Below, piece by piece: positions 1-9,181 of a DNA stretch of 64,000 nt. Origin of the DNA: UBA7236 sp035439505. GTDB lineage: Bacteria; Bacteroidota; Bacteroidia; Chitinophagales; BACL12. Within the stretch, counting starts at the first letter, position 1. Each line of letters starts with the position of its first letter. The position numbers were made by a program, and so were the translations under genes. The DNA is taken from contig DAORKJ010000011.1 of assembly GCA_035439505.1 (NCBI GenBank), positions 1-64,000 of the forward strand, given 5' to 3'. Under the pieces are notes generated by a model. That model was given only the letters and a program-made list of their open reading frames with translations, did no database searches and was not told where the DNA came from.

Positions 1-35
1 AAAATAAAGGAGATAACCTGAGCCATCTCCTTTAT
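1..35 (-). terminator. Rho-independent terminator of the TPR gene
   Basis: A perfect 11-bp inverted repeat (4-14 with 25-35, 10-nt loop) reads on the minus strand as a stem followed by a short T run (1-4). It sits about 20 nt beyond the stop codon of the minus-strand TPR gene, so it most likely ends the gyrA-TPR transcript. The window edge hides the rest of the T tract. Confidence 0.7.
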
Positions 36-55
36 CCTTATCGTTACCCGAAATA

Positions 56-1240
56 TTAATTACCGAGTTTTTGTTTCATTTCTTCAGCCTTCTCCTTTTG
101 CTCGAGGCGAACATAAATTTCTTTTAAGGCTAACATACAATCTGTACTTGAAGGATCAATTCTATGTGCACTTTCAAAATATGGTAATGCTTTTGTATAC
201 AGTTTGTTGCGTTCAACTTTAAGGGCTTCGTATTCTTTTTCCTTTTCTAAAGGAAGCGAATTCATTTGTTTATTCATTTCAATAGCCGTGTTGTAATACA
301 AAGCACCGGCGTTTAAGTTGATGTCGTAACGGTTATTGTCCAACGCCAAAGCTTTGTCGTAAGCCTGTATAGCCGCGTCAAAGTGCATTTTGCCGTTAAC
401 CGAGTCCAATTTAATCAACTCGCCATGAGTGGTTCCCAACACAAAGTATAATTCAGTGTTTTTCGGGTCTAAAGCAATGGCATTATCCAGTTTGCTCACC
501 AATACATCTAATTTGTTGGCACTCAGGTAATAGTTTAACTCAGCAATCATGATATCCTTATCAGCAGGGAAGTTTGCACGACCGGTCTCCAACACTTTTA
601 AAGCTTCATCGCTTCTACCCGCTTCCATATATAAGTTTGACAGACGGCTGTATAAATAGGATTCACCGTATTTCATTTCAACCAAACGTTGGTAGGCAGC
701 AACAGCTTCGGCAGTTCTTTCTGTGCGTTCGGCCATTAAACCCATGTTGAACACTACGCCTGTATCTAATGCTGCAAGCGGATTAGCATCAATTTGTAAC
801 ATATTGGCCTGGTTCGCTTTAGAGAAGTTCTGATAGGCTTCCTCATTGTTTCCGGCGTTGTAAGCATTTGCTCCTTTCAGGAAAAACAGGTTGTAAGTGG
901 TGAATAAACCATCGGCAATTTTTACCTTGTAGTTTTTAACATCTTCCATGGTAAGCGCCGTTTTGAACGATTCTAAAGCTATATCCAAAGGATTGGCAAT
1001 GTTGCTGTAAACACCTGTAGTGTCGCGTGCAATATAATTATGGATATCGCCACGATAATACCAGGTCTTAGCCTCTATTTTGGTTTTTTCGTTCAAAACA
1101 GCCTCGTCTATAGCCTGTTTTGCTTTACCATAATCGCCTTGGTTCAGGTAGGTTGCAGCAGTATTTACTTTACTGTTTTGTGCGTTTACAACCGAGGTAA
1201 ACATCACTGCGGATAGCACCAAACTCGCAATAATTTTCAT
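56..1240 (-). CDS. Secreted tetratricopeptide-repeat protein
   Basis: A 394-residue protein when started at the ATG at 1240, where it begins with a clear signal peptide (MKIIASLVLSAVMFTSVVNA, then Q). A longer in-frame start at 1273 would add 11 polar residues before the signal peptide and is less likely. The mature part is helical, with several TPR-like units, for example GDYGKAKQAIDEAV near residue 37 and EAVAAYQRL near 180. This suggests a periplasmic or outer-membrane-associated scaffold for protein contacts. It lies 43 bp downstream of gyrA on the same strand and is probably co-transcribed. No enzymatic domain is visible. The specific role is unknown. Confidence 0.85.
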   Translation of the reverse strand: MKIIASLVLSAVMFTSVVNAQNSKVNTAATYLNQGDYGKAKQAIDEAVLNEKTKIEAKTWYYRGDIHNYIARDTTGVYSNIANPLDIALESFKTALTMEDVKNYKVKIADGLFTTYNLFFLKGANAYNAGNNEEAYQNFSKANQANMLQIDANPLAALDTGVVFNMGLMAERTERTAEAVAAYQRLVEMKYGESYLYSRLSNLYMEAGRSDEALKVLETGRANFPADKDIMIAELNYYLSANKLDVLVSKLDNAIALDPKNTELYFVLGTTHGELIKLDSVNGKMHFDAAIQAYDKALALDNNRYDINLNAGALYYNTAIEMNKQMNSLPLEKEKEYEALKVERNKLYTKALPYFESAHRIDPSSTDCMLALKEIYVRLEQKEKAEEMKQKLGN

Positions 1241-1283
1241 TTTATTTGTGTTTTTTAATTTATTGATATTCAACTATTTATAA

Positions 1284-3848
1284 TTACTCTTCTGTATTGT
1301 TGGTTTCGGTATCATCAGCTGCGGTATCCCCTTCATTTCCTTCATGCTCCTCTCCTTCAATTGGCATAATATCTTCATCCTCATCTTTCTCAATTCCGGT
1401 AACTGATGCAATTCTGTCTCCGTCTCTCAGGTTAATCAAACGCACACCTTGTGTAGCACGTCCCATTACCCTCAAATCTTCAACTCCCATGCGTATAGCC
1501 ATACCCGATTCGCAAATTATCATCAAATCGTCTTTATCTGTCACGTCGCGAATGGTAATTAAAGCTCCGGTTTTAGGGGTAATCTTAATGGTGGATACAC
1601 CTTTACCGCCTCTGTTCGTAATACGATATTCCTGCTCTCCGGTTTCCTGGTCAACTAACTGACTGCGTTTGCCATATCCATTCTCACTTACTACCAAAAC
1701 TGTTTTCTCTTTATCGCCCTTCTCAACAGTAATCATGCCAACTACTTCGTCCTGATCGTCAGCGAGTTCGATACCAATTACCCCTGTTGCCGTACGGCCC
1801 ATTGGACGCACTTTTTCTTCAGGGAAACGGATAGCTCTACCGCTTTTTACTGCCATCATAATTTCGCAATTGCCATTGGTTAAACGAACGGCTAATAACT
1901 CATCGCCTTCTGCAATATTGATAGCGACAATACCATTGGCTCTTGGGCGACTAAACGCTTCTACCGTTGTTTTTTTGATGGTACCTTTTTTGGTACAGAA
2001 AACAAGGTAATGCTCGTTTATAAATGCCTCATCCTCAAGGTCATGGATATCGATATACGCCATAATCTTATCATCCGGAGGTAAACTAATCATATTTTGA
2101 ATAGCTCTTCCTTTGGATGTACGGGTGCCTTCCGGAATTTGATATACCGGCAGCCAGAAACATTTTCCCATTTGAGAAAAGAATAACATGGTATCATGTG
2201 TACTGGCAATAAAAATGTGTTCAATAAAGTCCTCATCCCTGGTAGCACCACCTTTTGCACCTTTACCACCGCGTCCCTGACGACGGTATTCGGTAAGTGA
2301 TGTGCGTTTGATGTAACCCATGTGTGAAATGGTAATCGCCACATCTTCTTCCTCAATCAGGTCTTCGATGCTCATTTCACCTTCAGCAGCAACAATATTC
2401 GTTCTCCGTTCATCACCGTATTTTTCTTTAATTTCAAGGGTTTCGTCGACAATAATCTGCATACGCATATCCTCATTCGCCAAAATTTCGCGTAAGCGGG
2501 CAATATGTGCCATTACTTCGTTGTATTCATCGCGAATTTTATCGCGTTCCAGTCCGGTTAAACGCTGTAAACGCATTTCGAGGATAGCTTTTGATTGCAA
2601 ATCGCTCAATCCGAAACGAGTTATTAACCCTTCTTTTGCCTCATCCGGTGTTTTTGAACCACGAATAAGCGCAATTACCTCATCTAAATGGTCGAGGGCA
2701 ATGAGTAAACCTTCCAAAATATGGGCACGCTCCTCAGCCTTACGTAAATCGTACTGTGTTCTGCGCACAACAACTTCATGGCGGAAATCCACGAAATAAG
2801 CAATCATTTGCTTCAGGTTAAGCAATTTTGGTCTGCCCTGATGCAAACAGATATTGTTAACACCATACGAAGTTTGTAATGGGGTGTATTTATACAATTG
2901 GTTTAACACTACAGTTGCTACGGCATCTTTCTTTAAGTCGATTACCACACGCATACCTTCACGGTCTGAGTAGTCATTAGCGTCTGAAATTCCTTCAATT
3001 TTCTTCTCATGCACCAATTCTGATATTTTGGTAATGAAAAGTGCTTTATTCACCTGATAAGGCAACTCGGTAATTACAATGTGTTCACGACCATTAGGCG
3101 AAGTTTCGATATTTGCCACCCCGCGAACCACTATTCGGCCGCGACCGGTTTCAAAACTTTCGTGAATGCCTTCTACCCCATAAATGGTAGCTCCTGTTGG
3201 GAAATCCGGCCCTTTGATATACTTCATTAACTCCGGAATGGTGATTTCGCGATTGCGGATATACTCAACAATACCATCACATATTTCAGATAAGTTGTGA
3301 GGAAGTATATTAGTCGCCATACCCACCGCAATACCGGATGAACCGTTAATGAGCAGGTTAGGTATTTTAGAAGGCAATACGGTTGGTTCTTCCAGCGTAT
3401 CGTCAAAGTTGTTACTGAAGTCTACTGTTTCTTTGTCTAGGTCGCCCAACATCTCCTCGGCAATCTTCGAAAATCTTGCTTCAGTATATCGCATTGCAGC
3501 GGGACTATCACCATCTACAGAACCAAAGTTTCCCTGTCCGTCCACTAACGGATAACGCATACTCCATTCCTGTGCCATACGCACCATGGCATCGTAAACT
3601 GATGTATCGCCGTGCGGGTGATATTTACCAAGCACCTCCCCTACAATACGGGCAGATTTTTTATAGGGCTTGTTATAGTTTACGCCAAGTTCTTTCATAC
3701 CGTACAAAACGCGGCGGTGAACGGGTTTTAAGCCATCACGCACATCCGGAATCGCACGGGAAACAATCACCGACATCGAATAATCGATGTAAGCCGTTTT
3801 CATTTCCTCTTCAATGTTAATAGGAATAATTTTTTCGCCTTCAGCCAT
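1284..3848 (-). CDS. gyrA: DNA gyrase subunit A
   Basis: 854 residues, the usual length for GyrA. It breaks and rejoins DNA in the GyrA2GyrB2 complex that introduces negative supercoils. The N-terminal winged-helix/tower domain carries the catalytic tyrosine in AAMRYTEARF (Y121). The quinolone-resistance region reads KYHPHGDTSVYDAM: the residue aligned with E. coli Ser83 is Thr82 and the one aligned with Asp87 is Asp86, so no classical acidic-site mutation is seen. The C-terminal beta-pinwheel contains the GyrA box QGRGGKG (524-530), which distinguishes it from ParC. The tail (about 825-854) is strongly acidic. The start ATG at 3848 gives the conserved N-terminus MAEGEKIIPINIEEEMK. Confidence 0.98.
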   Translation of the reverse strand: MAEGEKIIPINIEEEMKTAYIDYSMSVIVSRAIPDVRDGLKPVHRRVLYGMKELGVNYNKPYKKSARIVGEVLGKYHPHGDTSVYDAMVRMAQEWSMRYPLVDGQGNFGSVDGDSPAAMRYTEARFSKIAEEMLGDLDKETVDFSNNFDDTLEEPTVLPSKIPNLLINGSSGIAVGMATNILPHNLSEICDGIVEYIRNREITIPELMKYIKGPDFPTGATIYGVEGIHESFETGRGRIVVRGVANIETSPNGREHIVITELPYQVNKALFITKISELVHEKKIEGISDANDYSDREGMRVVIDLKKDAVATVVLNQLYKYTPLQTSYGVNNICLHQGRPKLLNLKQMIAYFVDFRHEVVVRRTQYDLRKAEERAHILEGLLIALDHLDEVIALIRGSKTPDEAKEGLITRFGLSDLQSKAILEMRLQRLTGLERDKIRDEYNEVMAHIARLREILANEDMRMQIIVDETLEIKEKYGDERRTNIVAAEGEMSIEDLIEEEDVAITISHMGYIKRTSLTEYRRQGRGGKGAKGGATRDEDFIEHIFIASTHDTMLFFSQMGKCFWLPVYQIPEGTRTSKGRAIQNMISLPPDDKIMAYIDIHDLEDEAFINEHYLVFCTKKGTIKKTTVEAFSRPRANGIVAINIAEGDELLAVRLTNGNCEIMMAVKSGRAIRFPEEKVRPMGRTATGVIGIELADDQDEVVGMITVEKGDKEKTVLVVSENGYGKRSQLVDQETGEQEYRITNRGGKGVSTIKITPKTGALITIRDVTDKDDLMIICESGMAIRMGVEDLRVMGRATQGVRLINLRDGDRIASVTGIEKDEDEDIMPIEGEEHEGNEGDTAADDTETNNTEE

Positions 3849-3912
3849 GTCTTTTTTCTCCTTTTACTGGTAGTTTATTTTCTGCTTAAAAAAATGGTGT
3901 TTTTTCAGCGTA

Positions 3913-3920
3913 CAAAGGTA
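3913..3920 (-). promoter_or_regulatory. Candidate gyrA promoter, -7 box
   Basis: The minus strand reads TACCTTTG here, an exact match to the Bacteroidota -7 consensus TAnnTTTG. It lies 64 bp upstream of the gyrA start and predicts transcription from about 3906. No convincing -33 TTG was found at the usual distance. A match to an 8-bp degenerate box in AT-rich DNA can arise by chance. Confidence 0.5.
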
Positions 3921-4071
3921 GTAATTTTAGTCCCTAAACCCTAGTATTTAAAGCTTTTGAAGTGTCAAGTTTTCAACATTTTATTGGCATTTACACATTG
4001 GGAAATATAAATAAGCTGAATAGAGCGAGAATTTGTGTAATTCAAGGCAAAAATTGCGTCTGTTTACCTCC

Positions 4072-4111
4072 AAAAAAAACAGGGGTGACCACTAGCGTGG
4101 CACAACCCCTG
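4072..4111 (-). terminator. Orphan intrinsic terminator-like hairpin
   Basis: On the minus strand a GC-rich stem (CAGGGGT with ACCCCTG, 4080-4086 with 4105-4111, plus an inner CCAC/GTGG stem around a TAGC loop) is followed at once by eight T (complement of 4072-4079). This is the textbook layout of a rho-independent terminator, but no minus-strand gene lies upstream because the next gene (4437) runs the other way. It may end a short untranslated RNA starting in 4112-4300, or be the 3' end of a small RNA. Confidence 0.55.
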
Positions 4112-4436
4112 ATCCCCATGAAAACACACTATCTACTATAACCGGATTTCAGGAAAAAAGTTTCGGTTGGTTAAGTTAAAATCCGTTAAAACTAATTGGT
4201 TTTACTTAAGTGATTAAAAGCAGTTTGACTTTTAATGACTTGCTGTATAACTACTTGAAAATGTTATAGATAAACCCAATTTTAACATAATAGACACTTT
4301 ATTGTAAGTGGTTTTTCGTTGTTTGCTGCTGCTTTTTCGGAATATTCTTGCACTGTCGATTGACAGTAAAATTAAAAACGGCCGGCGTTTTTGGTTTACG
4401 TCATGGTTACGATTTAAAACCTTAAAAAATTATGTT

Positions 4437-6635
4437 ATGAGTATGTCAAAAAAACTAGTGCTGAGCGATAATGACATCAGCATTTTTCAAGCAGAACGTA
4501 TGCAATTATTGTTCAAACAATACATGGCAACCCCAATTAAAGCAAAATATGTAACCTATTGGGAGGAATTAACCTGCGTTGGTTATCACCCCGAAAACAA
4601 CAGGTTAGAAGCTGTGGTAAGTGTAAAACAATCCGGCGGTTACAGCACGGGCTTATGTGCTGCAGGTTCGAAAGAATATGTTCGCTTTTTTGTTGATTAC
4701 CACGATGGTGCCGGATTTATTGATGCCGGTATGACCAATTTTAAAGTAGCCAACATTGCAGATGGCACCCCGGCTACACATCCGCTTCAATACATGGCGT
4801 ATATTTATTTGGATACAACCAATCACAAAAAATATTTAGGTTGTAGCAAAGCAGTAATTCCAACTGTAAAAGCAATTTTATCTTGGAATACCCCTGTGCC
4901 AAATGATCCGAATTATCATCCGCATTACGGTAATGTGATTGAACGTAATATTCAATTAAAACCGCTGCTGATTTTCAAACCATTTGATCCGGGTGATTTA
5001 GTGTTTTATCCAAAACCAAAATTTGTCGATATCCCGAAATTGGTGGATAAAGCATTTCCAATTCCACCTCTGCCGCCAATAGAAAAATTGTATAAAACAT
5101 ATAAATCAAATCAGGTTCCTGATCATCGTATGTTATATACTTCTATTGCACCAATGGTAATGGAAAAATCTTTTGCAACTACTGCATTAAAATATCAACC
5201 TAACGAAATTGCTCAACTGGGTATCGATTACGACAAATTGATTGAAGTAATTTTAGGTAATGACGATAAAGCTGATGTAGCTTTTGAAGAATTAGTATGT
5301 GTGGGATTAAATTCAGCAACTGATACTCTTGGTGCAGTTATTCACCTGAAAAAGAATTCAGGTTATTCCGGTGATTTATGTTCAACAGGTTCTGCTGAAT
5401 ATGTTGCTTTTTGGGCCGATTGGGACAACAATGGTTCATTTGATGAATATTTAGGAACAGCAGAAGTTCGCGTACATGATTTAGATAATATTCCTACTGA
5501 TGGTTTATATTACAATGTAGCATTACCCATTGATGTTACCAAACATTTACGCGCCTGCAGTAAACCAAATGTAGTGCGTATCCGCGCCGTACTTTCATGG
5601 TCTTCTCTCCCATCAACTACCAATCCGAATGTATTAAATCATTGGGGTAACAGATTAGATGCATTGGTTCAAGTGCGTCCGGGCAGAGCAACTGATGGTG
5701 AGTTAGATGTGGTAATTACTACCGTGAATGAAGTTAGTATCAGCGATATTAATACAGATGGTTTAGCTGAACCTACTGCTGCTTTTCCAAATGCAATGCG
5801 TCCATTTGGCGGTGAAGTAATGTTGAGCGGATATTTTACCGGAAGTGGTGCACCAGGTACTGTTCACTATCGCGTTGAATATAGCAACAATGATGGTGCA
5901 TCTTGGAATCCGATTATGGACAAACAACGATTTATTATTGAAGGAAGTCCATTCCCTACTTTAGATGAACAGGATGCAAGTATGACAGACGGATGGCTTG
6001 CATACAAAGGTAGTACATCGCCATTACAAATTATTCGTTTTAATGTTTTAGCGATATGGGATACCGGTGTAAAAAATGGCAAACATAAATTACGTGTTGC
6101 ATTTTCAGATGAACCATTTGCGATGCCTTATAATCCTGTAATTATTAATTACAGTAATGAAGTTGCCGTGCATTTAGATAACGATGGATTTAATGTAAAT
6201 CCTGCACCACATGCTGCTGGCGACCCATTAAGCAGTATACACGATATTGATATTATTATCGATGGTGGTGAATGTAATTTTTATAAAACCGGCGTTGATA
6301 CTTTGTTAACAGGTAGAATAAAAGTAATGGATGATTATTTCCATAGCTGGAATTTAGATGTGCAACCTTCATCACATTTTATTCCACCTGCAACTTTGTC
6401 TACTATTGTTACCCCAACCGGTAGAGCATGCACCGGAATCAGCGATTTTGGAGATAATAATTTTGCTTTCAGCATCGATTTAACAAAATTGGATCCATGT
6501 GGTTATACCGTGAGAATTTATGGTCACGACCGCGCAATTCTCGGACATCGTTCATACTTTATTGATGGTACTTATTCATTTAATTTAGGTAATCATCAGG
6601 GGTATAAATATGCGGGATTTTCAATACTCCCTTAA
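4437..6635 (+). CDS. Unrecognised protein with duplicated beta-rich domain
   Basis: 732 residues from the ATG at 4437 (ATG at 4443 is equally possible; an upstream extension to 4308 is low-quality sequence). No signal peptide is seen from either start. Two copies of a domain of about 135 residues are visible, at about 30-165 and 275-410. Both share EEL(T/V)CVG, SGGYS or NSGYS, LC(A/S)(A/T)GS(A/K)EYV, a following (F/W)xx(D)xxDxxG segment, and a later C(S)K...(A)(I/V)LSW. The second copy (AFWADWDNNGSFDEYLG) contains an Asp/Asn-rich loop that could bind metal. The C-terminal part has Ig-like, carbohydrate-binding-like character. I do not recognise the family and assign no function. Confidence 0.8.
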   Translation: MSMSKKLVLSDNDISIFQAERMQLLFKQYMATPIKAKYVTYWEELTCVGYHPENNRLEAVVSVKQSGGYSTGLCAAGSKEYVRFFVDYHDGAGFIDAGMTNFKVANIADGTPATHPLQYMAYIYLDTTNHKKYLGCSKAVIPTVKAILSWNTPVPNDPNYHPHYGNVIERNIQLKPLLIFKPFDPGDLVFYPKPKFVDIPKLVDKAFPIPPLPPIEKLYKTYKSNQVPDHRMLYTSIAPMVMEKSFATTALKYQPNEIAQLGIDYDKLIEVILGNDDKADVAFEELVCVGLNSATDTLGAVIHLKKNSGYSGDLCSTGSAEYVAFWADWDNNGSFDEYLGTAEVRVHDLDNIPTDGLYYNVALPIDVTKHLRACSKPNVVRIRAVLSWSSLPSTTNPNVLNHWGNRLDALVQVRPGRATDGELDVVITTVNEVSISDINTDGLAEPTAAFPNAMRPFGGEVMLSGYFTGSGAPGTVHYRVEYSNNDGASWNPIMDKQRFIIEGSPFPTLDEQDASMTDGWLAYKGSTSPLQIIRFNVLAIWDTGVKNGKHKLRVAFSDEPFAMPYNPVIINYSNEVAVHLDNDGFNVNPAPHAAGDPLSSIHDIDIIIDGGECNFYKTGVDTLLTGRIKVMDDYFHSWNLDVQPSSHFIPPATLSTIVTPTGRACTGISDFGDNNFAFSIDLTKLDPCGYTVRIYGHDRAILGHRSYFIDGTYSFNLGNHQGYKYAGFSILP

Positions 6636-6659
6636 TTGATTAATTACTACCGTTATCAA

Positions 6660-6689
6660 AACAGTCGGATTTTTTCCGGCTGTTTTTTT
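6660..6689. terminator. Bidirectional terminator between convergent genes
   Basis: A 10-bp stem AACAGTCGGA/TCCGGCTGTT (one G-U pair) with a loop of five T is followed on the plus strand by seven T, ending the 4437-6635 gene. On the minus strand the same hairpin is followed by TTTT just past the stop of the 6688-8205 gene, so it probably serves both. Confidence 0.85.
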
Positions 6690-8205
6690 ATTTACCCATA
6701 TTGTCGGCAATACTTCTTCCGTTTAGACGGCTTTCAATCCATAATAATAATTCTTCCGTACCGGTAATTACTTGTCCATTGATATTACTTAAATCACTAA
6801 TTTTTTGTTTCACTTGTTCCAAAGCCTGATTGCGTTCCTTTTTTCCCGGTGTGCGAATGAGTTTTTTCACCAATTGTAATAACAATGTTTCCATTTCATA
6901 TAATCGTTCACTTTCTTTTAATTGTCTGCGTGTAGAGCGCATCAAACTATCTAACAAGTCGACGTTGCCTAATTCGTAGTGCAAAATAATTTGTAACATT
7001 TTAGCTGAATCCTGAATGTCTTGCCTAACATTTTCCCATTCACCGAAAATGATATGATTAACCCAGGTTAAACACTCATCAAATTCTTCAATAACTAAAA
7101 ATAACACAGCGATATTATAGTAAATAGTTAATATCCTTCCTTTGGGTAATTTGCTGCCAAACTTTTTTAACCCGGATTCAATTACAGGAACCAGTTTTTT
7201 TGCCAAAACAAACTGATTGGTCTGGATATAAAATAACAATTCCAGATAAGTGCTGTTTTTAAAAATCTGCGATTCCTCTTCCAGGTTGGCCGGGACTATT
7301 GATTTAATTTTTTGTAATGTTTTTGATACTTCGTCTAAATCGTTGGAATGAAAACAACTGGTCAGGTAATTATTTAACGAATTTAAATATCGCAACGATT
7401 CATCGGCTTGCATTTTAGGATACTCCTCGTAGGCTTCAATTATTTTTTTGCGATGGAGTTTTGATTTATGTGTATCTCCTGTTAAATGTGCATGGTCTGA
7501 GTGAATTAAATTATACATAATCACCGACTCAAACGAAAGATCCTGAGGTGGTTCCGTAATGAGCGGGTCTTTCATGATTTTTTGTACTTTGTTCAATAAT
7601 TTCTCATCACGGAACTGATAATACTTTTGCAACATCACAAACAACTGATCGTACAAATGATGATACTTTAACTCTAAGGTTATTTTTTGTAAACATACCA
7701 TCTCCTCCTCAGATGAAGCTTGTAAAGTGGCTTCAGAACTTTTTTCCAAAGTATGTCGCATTAATCTGCGCTGGATGGATAAAATTTCGATTAATAAAAA
7801 ATTGCGGTTCAGTGTTCTTGCTGATTGTTTAGTCGTGTTGAGCATCTTTAATGCTTTCTCATACAATCCTTTTTGCATAAGAAATTCTATATCTAACATC
7901 CGCTGACTTATAGCATGGGTTGTGGTATCATCTTCGTGATATGCCCGCATGCTTTTAAGTATCAAATTATAGAGATAGTTTTTTATTACAGCATATGAAC
8001 TTGCCGGAATTACTTTTTTGAGTTTTTGTTTAATGGCGATCTCATTATAATCACCTTTTTTACCGGCAGTTTCTACGGCTTCAAATAATTCGATATAGGC
8101 ATTGGATTTGCCAATTACATGTCGCTGCGCATAAATCTTAAAATAACGCTTCTCAGTTTGATTTAAACTTTGAATGAGGGATAACAAGTCGTCTTTAGCA
8201 TTCAT
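6688..8205 (-). CDS. Helical-repeat cytosolic protein, function unknown
   Basis: 505 residues from the ATG at 8205 (MNAKDDLLSLIQSLNQTEKRYFK). An in-frame start at 8259 is disfavoured because it adds a hydrophobic stretch and because a promoter-like TACTTTTG box lies inside that extension. The protein is almost entirely alpha-helical, rich in Leu, Lys and Glu, with TPR-like helical hairpins throughout and no signal peptide or membrane span. It resembles a family of Bacteroidota proteins of about 500 residues opening with a L..LI.SL...EKRYFK motif, to which I cannot attach a function. It stands alone, convergent with the upstream gene. Confidence 0.75.
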   Translation of the reverse strand: MNAKDDLLSLIQSLNQTEKRYFKIYAQRHVIGKSNAYIELFEAVETAGKKGDYNEIAIKQKLKKVIPASSYAVIKNYLYNLILKSMRAYHEDDTTTHAISQRMLDIEFLMQKGLYEKALKMLNTTKQSARTLNRNFLLIEILSIQRRLMRHTLEKSSEATLQASSEEEMVCLQKITLELKYHHLYDQLFVMLQKYYQFRDEKLLNKVQKIMKDPLITEPPQDLSFESVIMYNLIHSDHAHLTGDTHKSKLHRKKIIEAYEEYPKMQADESLRYLNSLNNYLTSCFHSNDLDEVSKTLQKIKSIVPANLEEESQIFKNSTYLELLFYIQTNQFVLAKKLVPVIESGLKKFGSKLPKGRILTIYYNIAVLFLVIEEFDECLTWVNHIIFGEWENVRQDIQDSAKMLQIILHYELGNVDLLDSLMRSTRRQLKESERLYEMETLLLQLVKKLIRTPGKKERNQALEQVKQKISDLSNINGQVITGTEELLLWIESRLNGRSIADNMGK

Positions 8206-8226
8206 GACGTTTAATGGGATTTTACA

Positions 8227-8254
8227 CAAAAGTATCATAAATATTGATTTCCAA
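8227..8254 (-). promoter_or_regulatory. Candidate promoter of the 6688-8205 gene
   Basis: The minus strand has TACTTTTG (8227-8234), matching TAnnTTTG, with a TTG (8252-8254) 17 bp further upstream as a -33 element. The predicted transcript would start near 8220 and supports translation from the ATG at 8205 rather than 8259. Confidence 0.5.
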
Positions 8255-8332
8255 GGCATTATTTAACAATTTTTATTCACTTGACATTTAATAATGTGCA
8301 AATCCTATCTAGGTGGATGTTTAGTGATATTT

Positions 8333-8340
8333 TACCTTTG
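8333..8340 (+). promoter_or_regulatory. Candidate promoter -7 box of the lipoprotein gene
   Basis: TACCTTTG on the plus strand matches TAnnTTTG exactly, 32 bp upstream of the ATG at 8373. No good -33 TTG is seen. It is divergent from the promoter candidate at 8227-8254. Confidence 0.45.
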
Positions 8341-8372
8341 TTCTTATTCATTCTGAACCCAAAAAATCAATT

Positions 8373-9056
8373 ATGAAAAAGTTTCAATCACTTATGTTTT
8401 TACTAGCCTTAGGATTAGGCTGGTTAATGTTTGCCTGCGATAGTTCCGACCCGGAAAATATCAGCGTTACGGCAAGATCTTTTCGAATTACTCACAGTGG
8501 CAGTGAATTTTCAGTTGCCATAGGTACAACCGATATTTCTGATACCGGTGCAGTTGCAACATCCGGCGGTGTGCGTAATATTAATATCGAAAATATTCAC
8601 CTTCCAGATTCAATTGATTTAAAAAATATTGATGCGAATCTGGCGGATAAAAAAATTGTAAAGGATGCTACTCAACAATTAAATAAAGCTCCTATTGGCA
8701 CCACTGATATTTCGGATACGGGTGCTGTTCACGTAAGGTCTGTTCGTGATACTACCCTTATTGGTGCTACCGATATTTCGGATATGGGTGGCGTGTTAGT
8801 ATTGAGTGATAATACCATATTGGCATTTACATTTAATGCTGATGGCAAAGCGCTGATGGAATCAATTGATATGATGCCAAGTGCTGCGGTAAAACAAACT
8901 TGTTTTGCATTAACATCAAACATATTGGTTAAAAACGGTGAGTTTATTGTAAAAAGAAGTGATGGTTCTGTTGTGAGCTACAATGCTACAACCAATATTG
9001 TCATACTTCGAAAAGAAGGCGATGAACTCTGCGTTTACCTCAAACCTAAATCATAA
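8373..9056 (+). CDS. Lipoprotein with three IGTTDISDTGAV repeats
   Basis: 227 residues with a lipoprotein signal peptide: basic start MKK, hydrophobic core and lipobox LMFAC, with Cys22 as the lipidated residue. It is therefore likely anchored in a membrane facing the periplasm or cell surface. A 12-residue motif occurs three times: IGTTDISDTGAV at 50-61 and 108-119 and the variant IGATDISDMGGV at 130-141. The rest is beta-strand-like with no domain I recognise. It is a single-gene unit between a promoter candidate and a strong terminator. Function unknown; the repeats hint at a ligand- or metal-binding loop, but this is inference. Confidence 0.8.
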   Translation: MKKFQSLMFLLALGLGWLMFACDSSDPENISVTARSFRITHSGSEFSVAIGTTDISDTGAVATSGGVRNINIENIHLPDSIDLKNIDANLADKKIVKDATQQLNKAPIGTTDISDTGAVHVRSVRDTTLIGATDISDMGGVLVLSDNTILAFTFNADGKALMESIDMMPSAAVKQTCFALTSNILVKNGEFIVKRSDGSVVSYNATTNIVILRKEGDELCVYLKPKS

Positions 9057-9090
9057 GTTTACGAGGTTTAACTCATCAGGTTAAATCGGT

Positions 9091-9124
9091 AACCGTGCAA
9101 ATGTGGTGTTTGCACGGTTTTTTT
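9091..9124 (+). terminator. Rho-independent terminator of the lipoprotein gene
   Basis: Perfect 11-bp stem AACCGTGCAAA/TTTGCACGGTT (9091-9101 with 9109-9119) with a 7-nt loop, followed by seven T. It lies 35 bp after the stop codon at 9056. Confidence 0.9.
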
Positions 9125-9181
9125 GTGATATACGCTCAACATTCAACCCATCAGTGTAGCAATAGGGTTATGATAAGGCAT

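Larger units (their letters stand above)
3849..4436. other. Divergent intergenic region, gyrA to 4437 gene
   Basis: 588 bp without a convincing gene. It holds the gyrA promoter candidate (3913-3920) and a terminator-like hairpin on the minus strand (4072-4111) that belongs to no recognised gene. From about 4172 to 4212 lies an AT-rich imperfect inverted repeat (TTAAGTTAAAA...GGTTTTACTTAA). A 7-codon plus-strand ORF (ATG at 4118, MKTHYLL) is too short to call. No clear TAnnTTTG box was seen for the plus-strand gene. Confidence 0.5.

Noticed and set aside
1297..2799. Plus-strand ORFs opposite gyrA (1297-1662, 2320-2799)
   Set aside because: They are antisense shadows of a well-supported gyrA with Ser/Arg-rich, unnatural composition.
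4308..4436. Extended N-terminus of the 4437 gene
   Set aside because: The added 43 residues are Arg/Phe/Leu-rich and unlike the rest; no signal peptide results.
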